Positions 25,052 through 33,406 of a stretch of DNA of 64,000 nt are shown here, in pieces. Source of the DNA: Atopobiaceae bacterium (lineage in GTDB: Bacteria; Actinomycetota; Coriobacteriia; Coriobacteriales; Atopobiaceae). The stretch spans positions 36,735 through 100,734 of the forward strand of contig JAUNEG010000003.1 in the NCBI GenBank assembly GCA_030525685.1, written 5' to 3'. The notes beneath the pieces are model-generated. The model was not told where the DNA came from. It did no database searches and was given only the letters and a program-made list of their open reading frames with translations. The translations under genes and the position numbers were made by a program. Position 1 is the stretch's first letter. Every line of letters begins with the position of its first letter.

Positions 25052-25144
25052 ATGGATCGCCGCGCCGCAGCTGACGCTTTCATTTCTCGGCACGCTCTTG
25101 CCCTTCTCGCCCTCAACCTGCTCTCGCTACCCGGCGCGCGCTAG
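25052..25144 (+). CDS. leuL: leucine-rich leader peptide of the leu operon
   Basis: A 30-codon frame from ATG 25052, preceded by GAGGGGG, ends TAG at 25142-25144. Its second half reads ALALLALNLLSLPG: seven leucines within eleven residues, including clustered Leu pairs. It is followed immediately by alternative hairpins and a T-tailed terminator before leuA. This is the classic arrangement for ribosome-mediated leucine attenuation: starved ribosomes stall on the Leu codons and prevent terminator formation. Confidence 0.82.
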   Translation: MDRRAAADAFISRHALALLALNLLSLPGAR

Positions 25145-25202
25145 GGTCCCGCTCACCTGGCGCGCGCATGAGCCTTGTCCCTCGCGGGCGAGGCGTTTTT
25201 TC
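25131..25202 (+). terminator. leucine attenuator before leuA
   Basis: A candidate early hairpin, GGCGCGCGCTAGG against CCTGGCGCGCGC (about 25131-25167), overlaps the end of the leader peptide. A short hairpin, CCTCG/CGAGG at 25180-25193, then leads into a T7 run at 25196-25202. This is the expected terminator, located 45 bp upstream of leuA. Confidence 0.75.
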
Positions 25203-25246
25203 TGAGCACGCAGACTCCCGTGAAGGCCAACGAGAAAGGCACCCGC

Positions 25247-26782
25247 ATGACCAGGAAGATTCACATCTTTGATACCACCCTGCGCGACGGCGAGCAGAGC
25301 CCCGGCGCGTCCATGAACACCGAGGAGAAGCTCGTCATCGCCCAGCAGCTCATCCGCATGGGCGTGGACGTCATCGAGGCGGGCTTCCCCATCTCCTCCC
25401 CGGGCGACTTCCGCTCCGTGCAGGAGATCGGCCGCATCGCCGGCGACGACTGCGTGGTCTGCGGCCTCACGCGCGCCGTCGAGAAGGACATCGACCGCGC
25501 GGCGGAGGCGCTGGCCACGGCCAAGCGCCCGCGCATCCACACCGGCCTCGGCGTGTCGCCCTCCCACCTGCGCGACAAGCTGCGCATCACCGAGGACGAG
25601 TGCGTCGAGCGCGCCATCCACTGCGTGGAGTACGCCAAGAGGTACGTCGAGGACGTCGAGTTCTACGCCGAGGACGCCGGCCGCGCCGACCAGGCCTTCC
25701 TCGAGCGCGTGATCCAGGCCGTCGTGAAGGCGGGCGCCACCGTCGTGAACATCCCCGACACCACGGGCTACCAGCTGCCCGAGGACTTCGGCCGTCGCAT
25801 CAAGGGTCTCGCGGACAACGTCATCGGCATCGAGGACGTCATCATCTCCGTGCACACCCACAACGACCTCGGCATGGCCACGGCGCTCGCCCTCCAGGGC
25901 GTCAAGAACGGCGCCCGCCAGATCGAGTGCACGATCAACGGCCTGGGCGAGCGCGCCGGCAACACCGCGCTCGAGGAGGTCGTCATGTCCATCAAGATGC
26001 ACGGCGAGGAGCTGGACGCCCACACCGACATCGTGACCACCGAGCTCACGCGCGCGAGCCACCTCGTCTCTCGCATAACGGGCATGAGCGTCCAGGCCAA
26101 CAAGGCCATCGTCGGCGCCAACGCCTTCGCGCACTCCTCGGGCATCCACCAGGACGGCGTCCTCAAGGCCCGCGACACCTACGAGATCATCGACCCCGCC
26201 GACGTGGGCGCGGTCGGCTCCGAGATCATCCTCTCGGCCCGCTCCGGCCACGCCGCGCTGCGCCACCGCCTGGCCGAGCTGGGCTACACCTTCGAGGACG
26301 CCGAGTTCGACGAGGTCTACCAGCGCTTCCTCGAGATCGCGGACCAGAAGAAGGAGGTCTACGACGAGGACCTCGAGTCCATGGTCCAGGAGCGCCAGCG
26401 CGACGTCGCGGCCGTCTACACGCTCGAGGCGCTGCAGGTCTCCTGCGGCGACCCGCTGATCCCCACGGCCACGGCCACGATTGCCGACGAGCTGGGCGTG
26501 CGCCACGTGGTCGCCGCCACCGGCACCGGCCCCGTCGACGCCGCCTACCAGGCGATCGACAAGGTCGTGGCGGTCCACGGCGACCTCGCGGAGTTCTCCG
26601 TCAAGGCCATCACCCGCGGCATCGACGCCATCGGCGAGGTCACGGTCCGCATCACGGCCGAGGACGGCAAGGTCTACACCGGTCGCGGCGCCGACAACGA
26701 CATCATCGTCTCCAGCGCCAAGGCCTACGTGAACGCCATCAACCGCATGATCCAGACCGCTCGCTCCAAGGAGGGTAAGTAA
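25247..26782 (+). CDS. leuA: 2-isopropylmalate synthase
   Basis: 511 residues; the first committed step of leucine synthesis (2-oxoisovalerate plus acetyl-CoA). It starts with the DRE-TIM metallolyase motif [13 protein letters not shown]. The metal-binding HTHND and the GLGERAGN segment follow, then [14 protein letters not shown]. The C-terminal LeuA allosteric domain (from about residue 395) should bind leucine for feedback inhibition. GAGAAAGG precedes ATG 25247. First gene of leuACDB; the stop abuts leuC with no gap. Attenuation via leuL is the likely transcriptional control. Confidence 0.97.
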   Translation: MTRKIHIFDTTLRDGEQSPGASMNTEEKLVIAQQLIRMGVDVIEAGFPISSPGDFRSVQEIGRIAGDDCVVCGLTRAVEKDIDRAAEALATAKRPRIHTGLGVSPSHLRDKLRITEDECVERAIHCVEYAKRYVEDVEFYAEDAGRADQAFLERVIQAVVKAGATVVNIPDTTGYQLPEDFGRRIKGLADNVIGIEDVIISVHTHNDLGMATALALQGVKNGARQIECTINGLGERAGNTALEEVVMSIKMHGEELDAHTDIVTTELTRASHLVSRITGMSVQANKAIVGANAFAHSSGIHQDGVLKARDTYEIIDPADVGAVGSEIILSARSGHAALRHRLAELGYTFEDAEFDEVYQRFLEIADQKKEVYDEDLESMVQERQRDVAAVYTLEALQVSCGDPLIPTATATIADELGVRHVVAATGTGPVDAAYQAIDKVVAVHGDLAEFSVKAITRGIDAIGEVTVRITAEDGKVYTGRGADNDIIVSSAKAYVNAINRMIQTARSKEGK

Positions 26783-28045
26783 ATGGCACGCCCCATGACC
26801 ATGGCCGAGAAGATCCTCGCCGCCCACGCGGGCCTCGACGAGGTCGTCCCCGGCCAGCTCGTCGAGTGCGACCTCGACCTCGTGCTCGCCAACGACATCA
26901 CGGCGCCCATCGCCATCAAGACCGTGCGCGAGATCGGCTCCGGCGTCTTCGACAAGGACAAGATCTGCCTCGTGCCCGACCACTACGCGCCCAACAAGGA
27001 CATCAAGAGCGCCGAGCAGACCAAGGTCACGCGCGACTTCGCCCACGAGCACCAGATCACGCACTACTACGAGCAGGGCTGCATGGGCATCGAGCACGCG
27101 CTGCTCCCCGAGCGCGGCGTCGTGGTCCCCGGCGACCTCATGATCGGCGCGGACTCCCACACCTGCACCTACGGCGGGATCGGTGCCTTCTCCACCGGCG
27201 TCGGATCCACGGACGCCGGCGTGGGCATGGCAACCGGCCGCGCCTGGTTCAAGGTGCCCGAGACCATCCGCATCGTCGTGGACGGCGAGCTCCCCGAGGG
27301 CGCGAGCGCCAAGGACGTCATCCTCCACGTGATCGGCAAGATCGGCGTGGACGGCGCGCTCTACTGCGCGATGGAGTTCGCGGGCTCCACGATTGAGGCG
27401 CTCACCGTCGAGGGGCGCCTGACGATCGCCAACATGGCCATCGAGGCGGGCGGCAAGGCCGGCCTCTTCGAGGTGGACGAGAAGTGCCGCGAGTACGTGC
27501 GCGCCCGCGCGAGCCGTCCCTTCGTCGAGTACCACCCGGACGCCGACGCCGCCTACAAGCAGGTCATCCACATCGACGCGGCGGACGTCGCGCCCTGCGT
27601 CTCCTGGCCGCACCTGCCCTCCAACACGCATCCCGTCGCCGAGAGCCGCCACATCAAGATCGACCAGGCCGTCATTGGCAGCTGCACCAACGGCCGCATC
27701 GAGGACATGCGCGCCGCGGCCGAGGTCCTGCGCGGCCGCACCGTCGCCGACGGCGTGCGCTGCATCGTGATCCCCGCGACCCAGGCCGTCTGGCTCCAGT
27801 GCGTCCACGAGGGCCTGATGGACGTCTTCATCGACGCCCACTGCGTGGTCTCCACGCCCACGTGCGGCCCGTGCCTCGGCGGCTACATGGGCATCCTCGC
27901 CGCCGGCGAGAGGTGCGTCTCCACCACCAACCGCAACTTCGTCGGCCGCATGGGCGACCCCACGTCCGAGGTCTACCTGGCGAGCCCCGCCGTCGCGGCC
28001 GCCTCCGCCGTGGCCGGTCACATCGCCCTGCCGTCGGACCTGTAG
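26783..28045 (+). CDS. leuC: 3-isopropylmalate dehydratase, large subunit
   Basis: 420 residues, the length of the shorter LeuC/HacA type of aconitase superfamily proteins found in many anaerobes. 4Fe-4S ligands are expected in GSCTNG and in CGPCLGG, plus the IGADSHTCTYGG cysteine region. With LeuD it isomerises 2- to 3-isopropylmalate. ATG follows the leuA stop directly, indicating tight coupling. The cluster would be oxygen-sensitive, consistent with an anaerobe. Confidence 0.96.
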   Translation: MARPMTMAEKILAAHAGLDEVVPGQLVECDLDLVLANDITAPIAIKTVREIGSGVFDKDKICLVPDHYAPNKDIKSAEQTKVTRDFAHEHQITHYYEQGCMGIEHALLPERGVVVPGDLMIGADSHTCTYGGIGAFSTGVGSTDAGVGMATGRAWFKVPETIRIVVDGELPEGASAKDVILHVIGKIGVDGALYCAMEFAGSTIEALTVEGRLTIANMAIEAGGKAGLFEVDEKCREYVRARASRPFVEYHPDADAAYKQVIHIDAADVAPCVSWPHLPSNTHPVAESRHIKIDQAVIGSCTNGRIEDMRAAAEVLRGRTVADGVRCIVIPATQAVWLQCVHEGLMDVFIDAHCVVSTPTCGPCLGGYMGILAAGERCVSTTNRNFVGRMGDPTSEVYLASPAVAAASAVAGHIALPSDL

Positions 28046-28060
28046 TCAGAAAGGACAGCC

Positions 28061-28567
28061 ATGCAGTTCAAGGGAACCGCCTTCCGCTACGGGCGCGACA
28101 TCGACACCGACGTCATCATCCCGGCCCGCTACCTCAACACCTCGGACCCGACCGAGCTCGCTAGGCACTGCCTCGAGGACCTCGACGCCACCTTCGTCTC
28201 CCGCGTTACGCCCGGCGACATCGTGGTCGCCGAGGAGAACTTCGGCTGCGGGTCCTCGCGCGAGCACGCGCCCGTGGCCATCAAGGCCGCCGGCGTCTCC
28301 TGCGTGATCGCCAAGAGCTTCGCGCGCATCTTCTACCGCAACTCCATCAACATGGGCCTGCCCATCCTCGAGTGCCCGGAGGCCGTCGACGCCATCTCCG
28401 AGGGCGACGTCGTCTCCGTCGACGCCGACACCGGGACCATCACCGACGAGACCACGGGTGCCGTCTTCCACGCGCAGCCGTTCCCGCCGTTCATCCAGGA
28501 GATCATCAACGACGGCGGCCTCGTCGCGCGCACCAAGCGCGTCATGGCCGAGAAGGGCGGCAACTAG
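28061..28567 (+). CDS. leuD: 3-isopropylmalate dehydratase, small subunit
   Basis: 168 residues, the short LeuD type that pairs with the 420-residue LeuC. Conserved [13 protein letters not shown] near the start and [12 protein letters not shown], the substrate-binding swivelling-domain motif. AGAAAGGACAGCC precedes the ATG, 15 bp after leuC. Confidence 0.96.
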   Translation: MQFKGTAFRYGRDIDTDVIIPARYLNTSDPTELARHCLEDLDATFVSRVTPGDIVVAEENFGCGSSREHAPVAIKAAGVSCVIAKSFARIFYRNSINMGLPILECPEAVDAISEGDVVSVDADTGTITDETTGAVFHAQPFPPFIQEIINDGGLVARTKRVMAEKGGN

Positions 28568-28568
28568 C

Positions 28569-29699
28569 ATGGCTTCTGCGACCTATCGCGTCTGCACCCT
28601 CCCGGGTGACGGCATCGGCCCCGAGATCATCGCCGAGGGCAAGAAGGTCCTCGCGGCGCTGGGCGAGAAGCACGACGTCGAGTTCGTCTGCGAGGACCAC
28701 CTGATCGGCGGCGCGGCGATCGACGCCACCGAGGCCGCGGGCGGCCCCGTCTCCGCGCTCCCGCCCGAGACGCTCGAGGCGGCAAAGGCCTCCGACGCCG
28801 TCCTTCTCGCCGCGGTGGGCGGCCCCAAGTGGACCGACACGCGCGTGGGTGCCGTCCGTCCCGAGCAGGGACTGCTCGCCATCCGCAAGGAGCTGGGCCT
28901 CTACCTCAACCTGCGCCCGGTGCGCATGTTCGATGCGCTGATCGACGCCTCCACGCTCAAGCGCGAGGTGCTCACGGGCGTCGACCTGCTCATCGTCCGC
29001 GAGCTCACGGGCGGCCTCTACTTCGGCGGCCACGAGCGCACGATGGGCGTCGAGGGCGCCGGCGTGGGCGGCACCCGCGGCGAGTACGCGCGCGACATCC
29101 TGGAGTACTCCGAGTACGAGGTCGACCGCGTGGTGCGCCGGGCCTTCGACGCGGCGCGCCGCCGCCGGGGCGTGGTGCACTCCGTGGACAAGGCCAACGT
29201 GCTCGACACCTCCCGCATGTGGCGCGAGGTGGCCCACAGCATCGCCGCCGAGTACCCCGACGTAACGCTCGGGGACATGTACGTGGACAACGCCGCGATG
29301 CAGCTCATCGCCAACCCGGCGCAGTTCGACGTGCTCGTGACCGAGAACACCTTCGGCGACATCCTCTCCGACGAGGCGTCCATGCTCACGGGCTCGCTCG
29401 GCATGCTCGCCTCCGCGAGCCTGGGCGACGGCACGGCCCTCTACGAGCCAAGCCACGGCTCCGCGCCGGACATCGCCGGTCAGGGCATCGCAAACCCGAT
29501 CGCGCAGATCCTCTCGGTGGAGCTCATGCTCCGCTACAGCTTCGGCATGGACGACGCCGCCGACGAGCTGGCCGCCGCGGTCACGCGCGTGCTGGACGAG
29601 GACTGGCGCACCGTGGACATCGCCGACGAGAACACGCCGGCCGAGAAGGTCCTCGGCACCGCCGCGATGGGCGACAAGATCGTGGAGGCCCTGGGCTAG
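28569..29699 (+). CDS. leuB: 3-isopropylmalate dehydrogenase
   Basis: 376 residues. LPGDGIGPEI at the start, the LTGGLYFG catalytic stretch (Tyr), VDNAAMQL, and FGDILSDEASMLTGSLGMLASASLG, followed by an adenine-binding HGSAPDIAGQGIANP. It oxidatively decarboxylates 3-isopropylmalate with NAD+. ATG 28569 follows the leuD stop by 1 nt. Last gene of the operon; a hairpin follows. No ilv genes are present in the window. Confidence 0.97.
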   Translation: MASATYRVCTLPGDGIGPEIIAEGKKVLAALGEKHDVEFVCEDHLIGGAAIDATEAAGGPVSALPPETLEAAKASDAVLLAAVGGPKWTDTRVGAVRPEQGLLAIRKELGLYLNLRPVRMFDALIDASTLKREVLTGVDLLIVRELTGGLYFGGHERTMGVEGAGVGGTRGEYARDILEYSEYEVDRVVRRAFDAARRRRGVVHSVDKANVLDTSRMWREVAHSIAAEYPDVTLGDMYVDNAAMQLIANPAQFDVLVTENTFGDILSDEASMLTGSLGMLASASLGDGTALYEPSHGSAPDIAGQGIANPIAQILSVELMLRYSFGMDDAADELAAAVTRVLDEDWRTVDIADENTPAEKVLGTAAMGDKIVEALG

Positions 29700-29722
29700 A
29701 CGAGACGACGCAGGGAGAAGGG

Positions 29723-29762
29723 CCGAGGGGTCCGGCGCTCAAGCAGCCGCCGACCCCCTCGG
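29723..29762 (+). terminator. terminator after leuB
   Basis: CCGAGGGGTCCGGC pairs with GCCGACCCCCTCGG (two mismatches), 23 bp after the leuB stop. CCCTTTG follows after a short gap. Confidence 0.65.
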
Positions 29763-29782
29763 TCCCTCCCGCCCTTTGACTG

Positions 29783-30007
29783 CAAAACCTTCGCTCGTGT
29801 GACGCTTCTCCCGTTGCCAGACAAAAATCGCCTCTCGTGCAACGCTGTTGGGACCCGTTTTGGGACCCATGATCGTTCCAGCCACCGCTTCCGCAGGAAA
29901 GCACAACAAATCTAAAACTATCGTAGACTCTCTGGGGAAATTGGTGTCGCACGAGAGGCGGTTTTGGTTCTCGAAAGAGCAAAATGTTGCACGAACGACC
30001 GTTTTGC
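29783..30007. repeat. four-arm repeat array with 40-bp period
   Basis: Direct copies CAAAACCTTCGCTCGTG (29783) and CAAAAATCGCCTCTCGTG (29822) have their TCGTG landmarks 40 bp apart. Inverted copies CACGAGAGGCGGTTTTG (29950) and CACGAACGACCGTTTTG (29990) are 40 bp apart. About 110 bp separate the two halves. This fills most of the 362-bp gap between leuB and the lyase gene; the rest shows no gene that I can see. Confidence 0.7.
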
Positions 30008-30061
30008 GTTGGCAGCAGGCGTCGTTCCCCGCCGTCGCTGCCGCTCGTTGAAGGGACGCCC

Positions 30062-31264
30062 ATGACCTACGACTTCACCACCATCCTCGACCGTGCGGGC
30101 CACGATGCGCTCGCGCTCGATGCCGTCGGCGCCCCGGGCTCGGGCTACCCGGCGCCGGACGCGGGGTTCGACCCCATCCCCATGTGGGTCGCGGACATGA
30201 GCTTTCCCGTCGCCCCCTCGATCACGCGGGCCATCCAGGAGCGCCTGCAGTACCCCACCTTCGGCTACTTCAAGCCGAGCGAGGCATACTACCAGGCCAT
30301 CATCGACTGGCATCGTGACCGCAAGGGCGTGGTCGACCTCGAGCCGCGTCACATCGGCTATGAGAACGGCGTGCTCGGCGGCGTGGTCTCCACCCTGCAC
30401 GCCTTCGCCGCGCCGGGAGACCCCGTCCTCGTCCACAGCCCGACCTACGTGGGCTTCACGCACTGCCTCGAGGACAACGGCTTCCGCATCGTCCACTCTC
30501 CGCTCGCGCGCGACGAGGCGGGCGTCTGGCGCATGGACTACGAGGACATGGAGCGCCGCCTTGCGGACGAGCACATCCACGTGGCCATCTTCTGCTCTCC
30601 GCACAACCCCTGCGGGCGCGTGTGGGAGCGCTGGGAGATCGAGCGTGCCATGGAGCTCTACCGGCGCCACGACTGCGTCGTCGTCTCCGACGAGATCTGG
30701 TCCGACATCGTGCGCCCCGGCGTCACGCACATCCCCACGCAGTCCGTCTCCGAGGACGCGCGCATGCGCACGGTGGCGCTCTACGCTCCGAGCAAGACCT
30801 TCAACCTCGCCGGGCTGATCGGCAGCTATCACGTCATCTACAGCGACTACCTGCGCGACCGTGTGGCGACGCGCGGCAAGAAGACGCACTACAACAGCAT
30901 GAACGTGCTCTCGCAGCATGCGCTCGTCGGCGCGTACTCGGACGAGGGACGCGCCTGGGCGGACGAGCTCAACCAGGTCATCGCCGGCAACGTCGACTGG
31001 GCCTGCGACTTCATCGAGCGGCGTCTCCCCGGCGTGAGCGTCTTCCGCCCGCAGGGCACCTACATGCTCTTCCTGGACTGCTCGCAGTGGTGCGAGAGGA
31101 ACGGGCGCTCCATCGACGAGCTGCTGCGCGCCGGTCATCGCGTGGGCGTGTGCTGGCAGGACGGCCGTGCCTTCCACGGCCCCTGCCACCTGCGCATGAA
31201 CCTCGCGCTGCCGCTCTCCCGCGTGCAGGAGGCCTTCGCGCGCCTTGAGGCCCACGTCTTCTGA
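30062..31264 (+). CDS. MalY/PatB-type pyridoxal-phosphate C-S lyase
   Basis: 400 residues, fold type I. PIPMWVADMSFPV near the start and FGYFKPSEAYYQAIIDWHRDRKG are typical of the MalY/PatB family. FCSPHNPCGRVW and SDEIWSD bind the cofactor, and the PLP lysine is in APSKTFNLAGL. Members act as cystathionine beta-lyases or aminotransferases; MalY also has a regulatory role in E. coli. ATG 30062 follows GAAGGGACG. With metY and luxS this could supply homocysteine from cystathionine. The exact substrate is not determined. Confidence 0.88.
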   Translation: MTYDFTTILDRAGHDALALDAVGAPGSGYPAPDAGFDPIPMWVADMSFPVAPSITRAIQERLQYPTFGYFKPSEAYYQAIIDWHRDRKGVVDLEPRHIGYENGVLGGVVSTLHAFAAPGDPVLVHSPTYVGFTHCLEDNGFRIVHSPLARDEAGVWRMDYEDMERRLADEHIHVAIFCSPHNPCGRVWERWEIERAMELYRRHDCVVVSDEIWSDIVRPGVTHIPTQSVSEDARMRTVALYAPSKTFNLAGLIGSYHVIYSDYLRDRVATRGKKTHYNSMNVLSQHALVGAYSDEGRAWADELNQVIAGNVDWACDFIERRLPGVSVFRPQGTYMLFLDCSQWCERNGRSIDELLRAGHRVGVCWQDGRAFHGPCHLRMNLALPLSRVQEAFARLEAHVF

Positions 31265-31281
31265 CGCACCGTACGCGCCCG

Positions 31282-31980
31282 CTACGCGAGCGTCCCGCTG
31301 GCGAAGCTGCGGTCGATGTCGCGCTGGAACCGCTCGGTGACGCGGTTCTCGTCGTCTGGTATACCGCGCGTGTAGGCGAGAAGCTGCGCCGCCGTCGCGA
31401 CGGGCCGCCTCGACGCGAGCTCGGCCAGCTGCTCTGCTATGTAGGGGACGGCCCAGGGCTGGGGCTTCTGGGAGAGGTGCAGGGTCTTCCCGTCCGTCAG
31501 AATGCCGCCCCTGAAGGGCAGCAGCGTGAGGAGCATGAGCGACGGGATGTGGTGGACGTGCGCGTCGGCGGGGTCTTGCGACGCGCCCACCACGAAGAGG
31601 CGGTCCTGGTTCATGTAGACGGCGCGGTCGGCGTTGGCGTCCACGCAGGTGAACATGTCCCGCAGCGCGTGACGCCACGGCCGGGCGATCTCGAGCTGCC
31701 GCGGCGAGAGGTCGAGCGGGTTGTCGCGGACGAAGTCGTCAACGAGCGAGCGGTTCCTCCAGAGCGCCTCGGAGACCTTCCCGCCGTTCTCGTAGAGCAT
31801 GCAGGGCGCGCCCGGTCGTTCGCGCAGCCGCTCGGGCGCGACCACGTGGAGCCGCTCGTTGGTGTAGACGAGCAGCGCGTTCATGGTCGAGTAGAAGAGG
31901 CGGGCGTCCCGGTCGCTCATGTGGGAGTAGGGTGCGCGCGCCCGGTCGAGGACGTCGCCTACGGTCTTTGCTCTGGTCAT
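31282..31980 (-). CDS. hypothetical protein, no recognised domain
   Basis: About 232 residues, soluble, with mixed alpha/beta character. ARLFYSTMNALLVYTNERLHVV near the start and IPSLMLLTLLPFRGGILTDGKTLHLS in the centre suggest a compact domain, but I recognise no family. AAAGGAGGAGCGC strongly supports ATG 31980. It lies 231 bp downstream of nrdG on the same strand and is convergent with the MalY-type gene. Codon use is normal for the window, so it is not obviously foreign. Confidence 0.7.
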   Translation of the reverse strand: MTRAKTVGDVLDRARAPYSHMSDRDARLFYSTMNALLVYTNERLHVVAPERLRERPGAPCMLYENGGKVSEALWRNRSLVDDFVRDNPLDLSPRQLEIARPWRHALRDMFTCVDANADRAVYMNQDRLFVVGASQDPADAHVHHIPSLMLLTLLPFRGGILTDGKTLHLSQKPQPWAVPYIAEQLAELASRRPVATAAQLLAYTRGIPDDENRVTERFQRDIDRSFASGTLA

Positions 31981-32211
31981 GCGCTCCTCCTTTAACGTGG
32001 TGTGAGGGAGGAGGCTATCAGGTCGGGCTTCCACTGCGCTGACGGCTGGCTTTCGGCTCTCTGCGGCCCGAGGTCAGAGGCCGGTCTCGGCCGGCTCCGT
32101 GCGGCGAGAAGTTCGCGTGCGGCAGCCTGGGGGCCGCGAGCGGCGCCCCGCCGCGCCGACGGCGGGCGGGCAGGGGCGAGAACGTGACGGAGACGCGCGC
32201 TTTTGTCTCGG
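31981..32211. other. nrdG downstream gap, no gene seen
   Basis: 231 bp. It contains one CGAGAAG motif (32105) and an imperfect GC hairpin around 32143-32172 (CCGCCG/CGGCGG) that may terminate nrdG, and nothing else I can support. Confidence 0.4.
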
Positions 32212-32772
32212 CTACTCCATGGTGCGCGTTGAGAAGATCGGCTCGTCCTCCCACCAGACGACGTCGTCGCCCGGCGCCTCGAGCGTGGCGCGCACGTCGA
32301 CGAGGCGCTGGTTGGAGGAGCCGCGGAAGCGCAGCGTTATGTCGTGGAGGTCCTGGACGAAGGGGCCGTCCACGAGCACGTCGAGCGTGTCCAGCAGTCG
32401 GTCCGTGACGTCGCCCAGGTTCCAGGCGCCACCGGGGGCGAGCTGGTCCCACGTGTGGCCCGAGAAGAGCCAGATCGACTTCGTGTCCCCGAAGCGCCCG
32501 CGCACGGCCTCGAGAAACCCGACGAGCCCCTGCTGGTTCTCCGGCTCCATCGGCTCCCCGCCGAGGATGGTGATCCCGGTCACGTAGGGGACGTCAATCG
32601 AGTCCATGATCTTCTCGGCGACCTCGTCGGTGAAGGGCTCGCCCGCCTCGAAGTCCCAGGCCTCCTCGTTGAAGCAGTTGGGGCAGTGCAGGCGGCACCC
32701 GGAGACGAAGAGCGTGGTTCGCACGCCGGGCCCGTTGGCGATGTCGCAGTACTTGATGTTCGCGTAGTTCAT
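32212..32772 (-). CDS. nrdG: anaerobic ribonucleotide reductase activating protein
   Basis: 186 residues, a radical-SAM activase. The cluster motif CxxxCxxC is Cys26, Cys30 and Cys33 (GCRLHCPNC), followed by the SAM-binding GGEP in ITILGGEPME. It generates the glycyl radical on NrdD. It lies 6 bp after a frameshifted NTF2-like gene and 635 bp from nrdD, so the usual direct nrdD-nrdG adjacency is interrupted here. Expression may come from the promoter at 33300 as well as from nrdD. Confidence 0.95.
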   Translation of the reverse strand: MNYANIKYCDIANGPGVRTTLFVSGCRLHCPNCFNEEAWDFEAGEPFTDEVAEKIMDSIDVPYVTGITILGGEPMEPENQQGLVGFLEAVRGRFGDTKSIWLFSGHTWDQLAPGGAWNLGDVTDRLLDTLDVLVDGPFVQDLHDITLRFRGSSNQRLVDVRATLEAPGDDVVWWEDEPIFSTRTME

Positions 32773-32778
32773 GGGTGC

Positions 32779-33220
32779 TCAGCCTTTCGACTCGAAGGGA
32801 CGGTGCTGGTCGTGGTCAGCCCGGTACTCCTTCACGTGGTCGATACGTCCGTCTGAATCAAAGTGAATCCGGGAGATCCCGTCGAACGTGTAGTCCTCGC
32901 CCTCCGTGGCAGAGAACGTCCACGACACAAAGAGGGTCTCGTCGCTCTGGTCGGGCTCGATCGAGTGGATATCCCACGCTGTGACCGTCTGGCGAGAAAG
33001 CATGTGGTCCACCCAGCGGTGAAGCTCGTCGGTGCCCACGTATACCGGACCGTAGCACTCCTCGTACACGCATTCTGGCGAGAAGAGCTCGTCAAAGTGC
33101 GAGAAGTGGCATGGGACGTCGTCCCAGGAACTTATCTACATTTGTTTTCAGCCGGGGCTCGGAGAGCCACTTCTCGAGCCATGCGCTGTCGTCAAGGTCT
33201 TCGGTCATCGATGGACTCAC
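32779..33220 (-). pseudogene. NTF2/SnoaL-like protein with a frameshift
   Basis: From GTG 33220 (with GGAGGGAGGG upstream) or ATG 33208, the frame reads MTEDLDDSAWLEKWLSEP, then LKTNVD, and stops early. One base along, SWDDVPCHFSHFDELFSP and VYEECYGPVYVGTDELHRW continue a normal NTF2-like/SnoaL domain to the end at 32779. The 442-nt total is one base too long; removing one A near 33136 would restore KTNVDSSWDDVP. NTF2-like proteins are small cone-shaped ligand-binding or enzyme domains. It is placed between nrdD and nrdG, possibly with its own promoter. Confidence 0.7.
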
Positions 33221-33299
33221 GACCCTCCCTCCTGGCCAATAGATACGAAAATGCCCCGGTGACATGGAAACCAGCGGTCATCACGGGGCTTGCGAGCTC

Positions 33300-33305
33300 A
33301 GTATA
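33300..33305 (-). promoter_or_regulatory. candidate -10 element for the NTF2-like gene and nrdG
   Basis: Reads GC-TATACT on the minus strand, between the nrdD terminator hairpin and the NTF2-like start. Confidence 0.45.
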
Positions 33306-33341
33306 GCGCCTTGCCGCCGAGAAGCGCCTCGTCCCGAGACG

Positions 33342-33380
33342 ACTCGCGGCGGACCCCAGGTGATGGGTTCCGCCGCGAGT
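33342..33380 (-). terminator. hairpin after nrdD
   Basis: ACTCGCGGCGGA-CCC pairs with GGG-TTCCGCCGCGAGT around a 9-nt loop, 27 bp after the nrdD stop. There is no T run. GACTCGCGGCGGAC-type sequence recurs in the hairpin at 55.7 kb. Confidence 0.6.
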
Positions 33381-33406
33381 TCCTGCCGCGTTCTGCGCAA
33401 AAGCCC

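Noticed and set aside
25127..28021. Very long open frame on the minus strand opposite leuA-leuC
   Set aside because: It is the mirror of strongly GC3-biased coding sequence; its translation is low-complexity Val/Gly/Asp/Leu with no motifs, while leuA and leuC on the plus strand are unambiguous.
30062..31264. MalY-type gene as maltose-regulator homologue
   Set aside because: No maltose genes are nearby; the C-S lyase/aminotransferase reading is enough, so no regulatory role is claimed.
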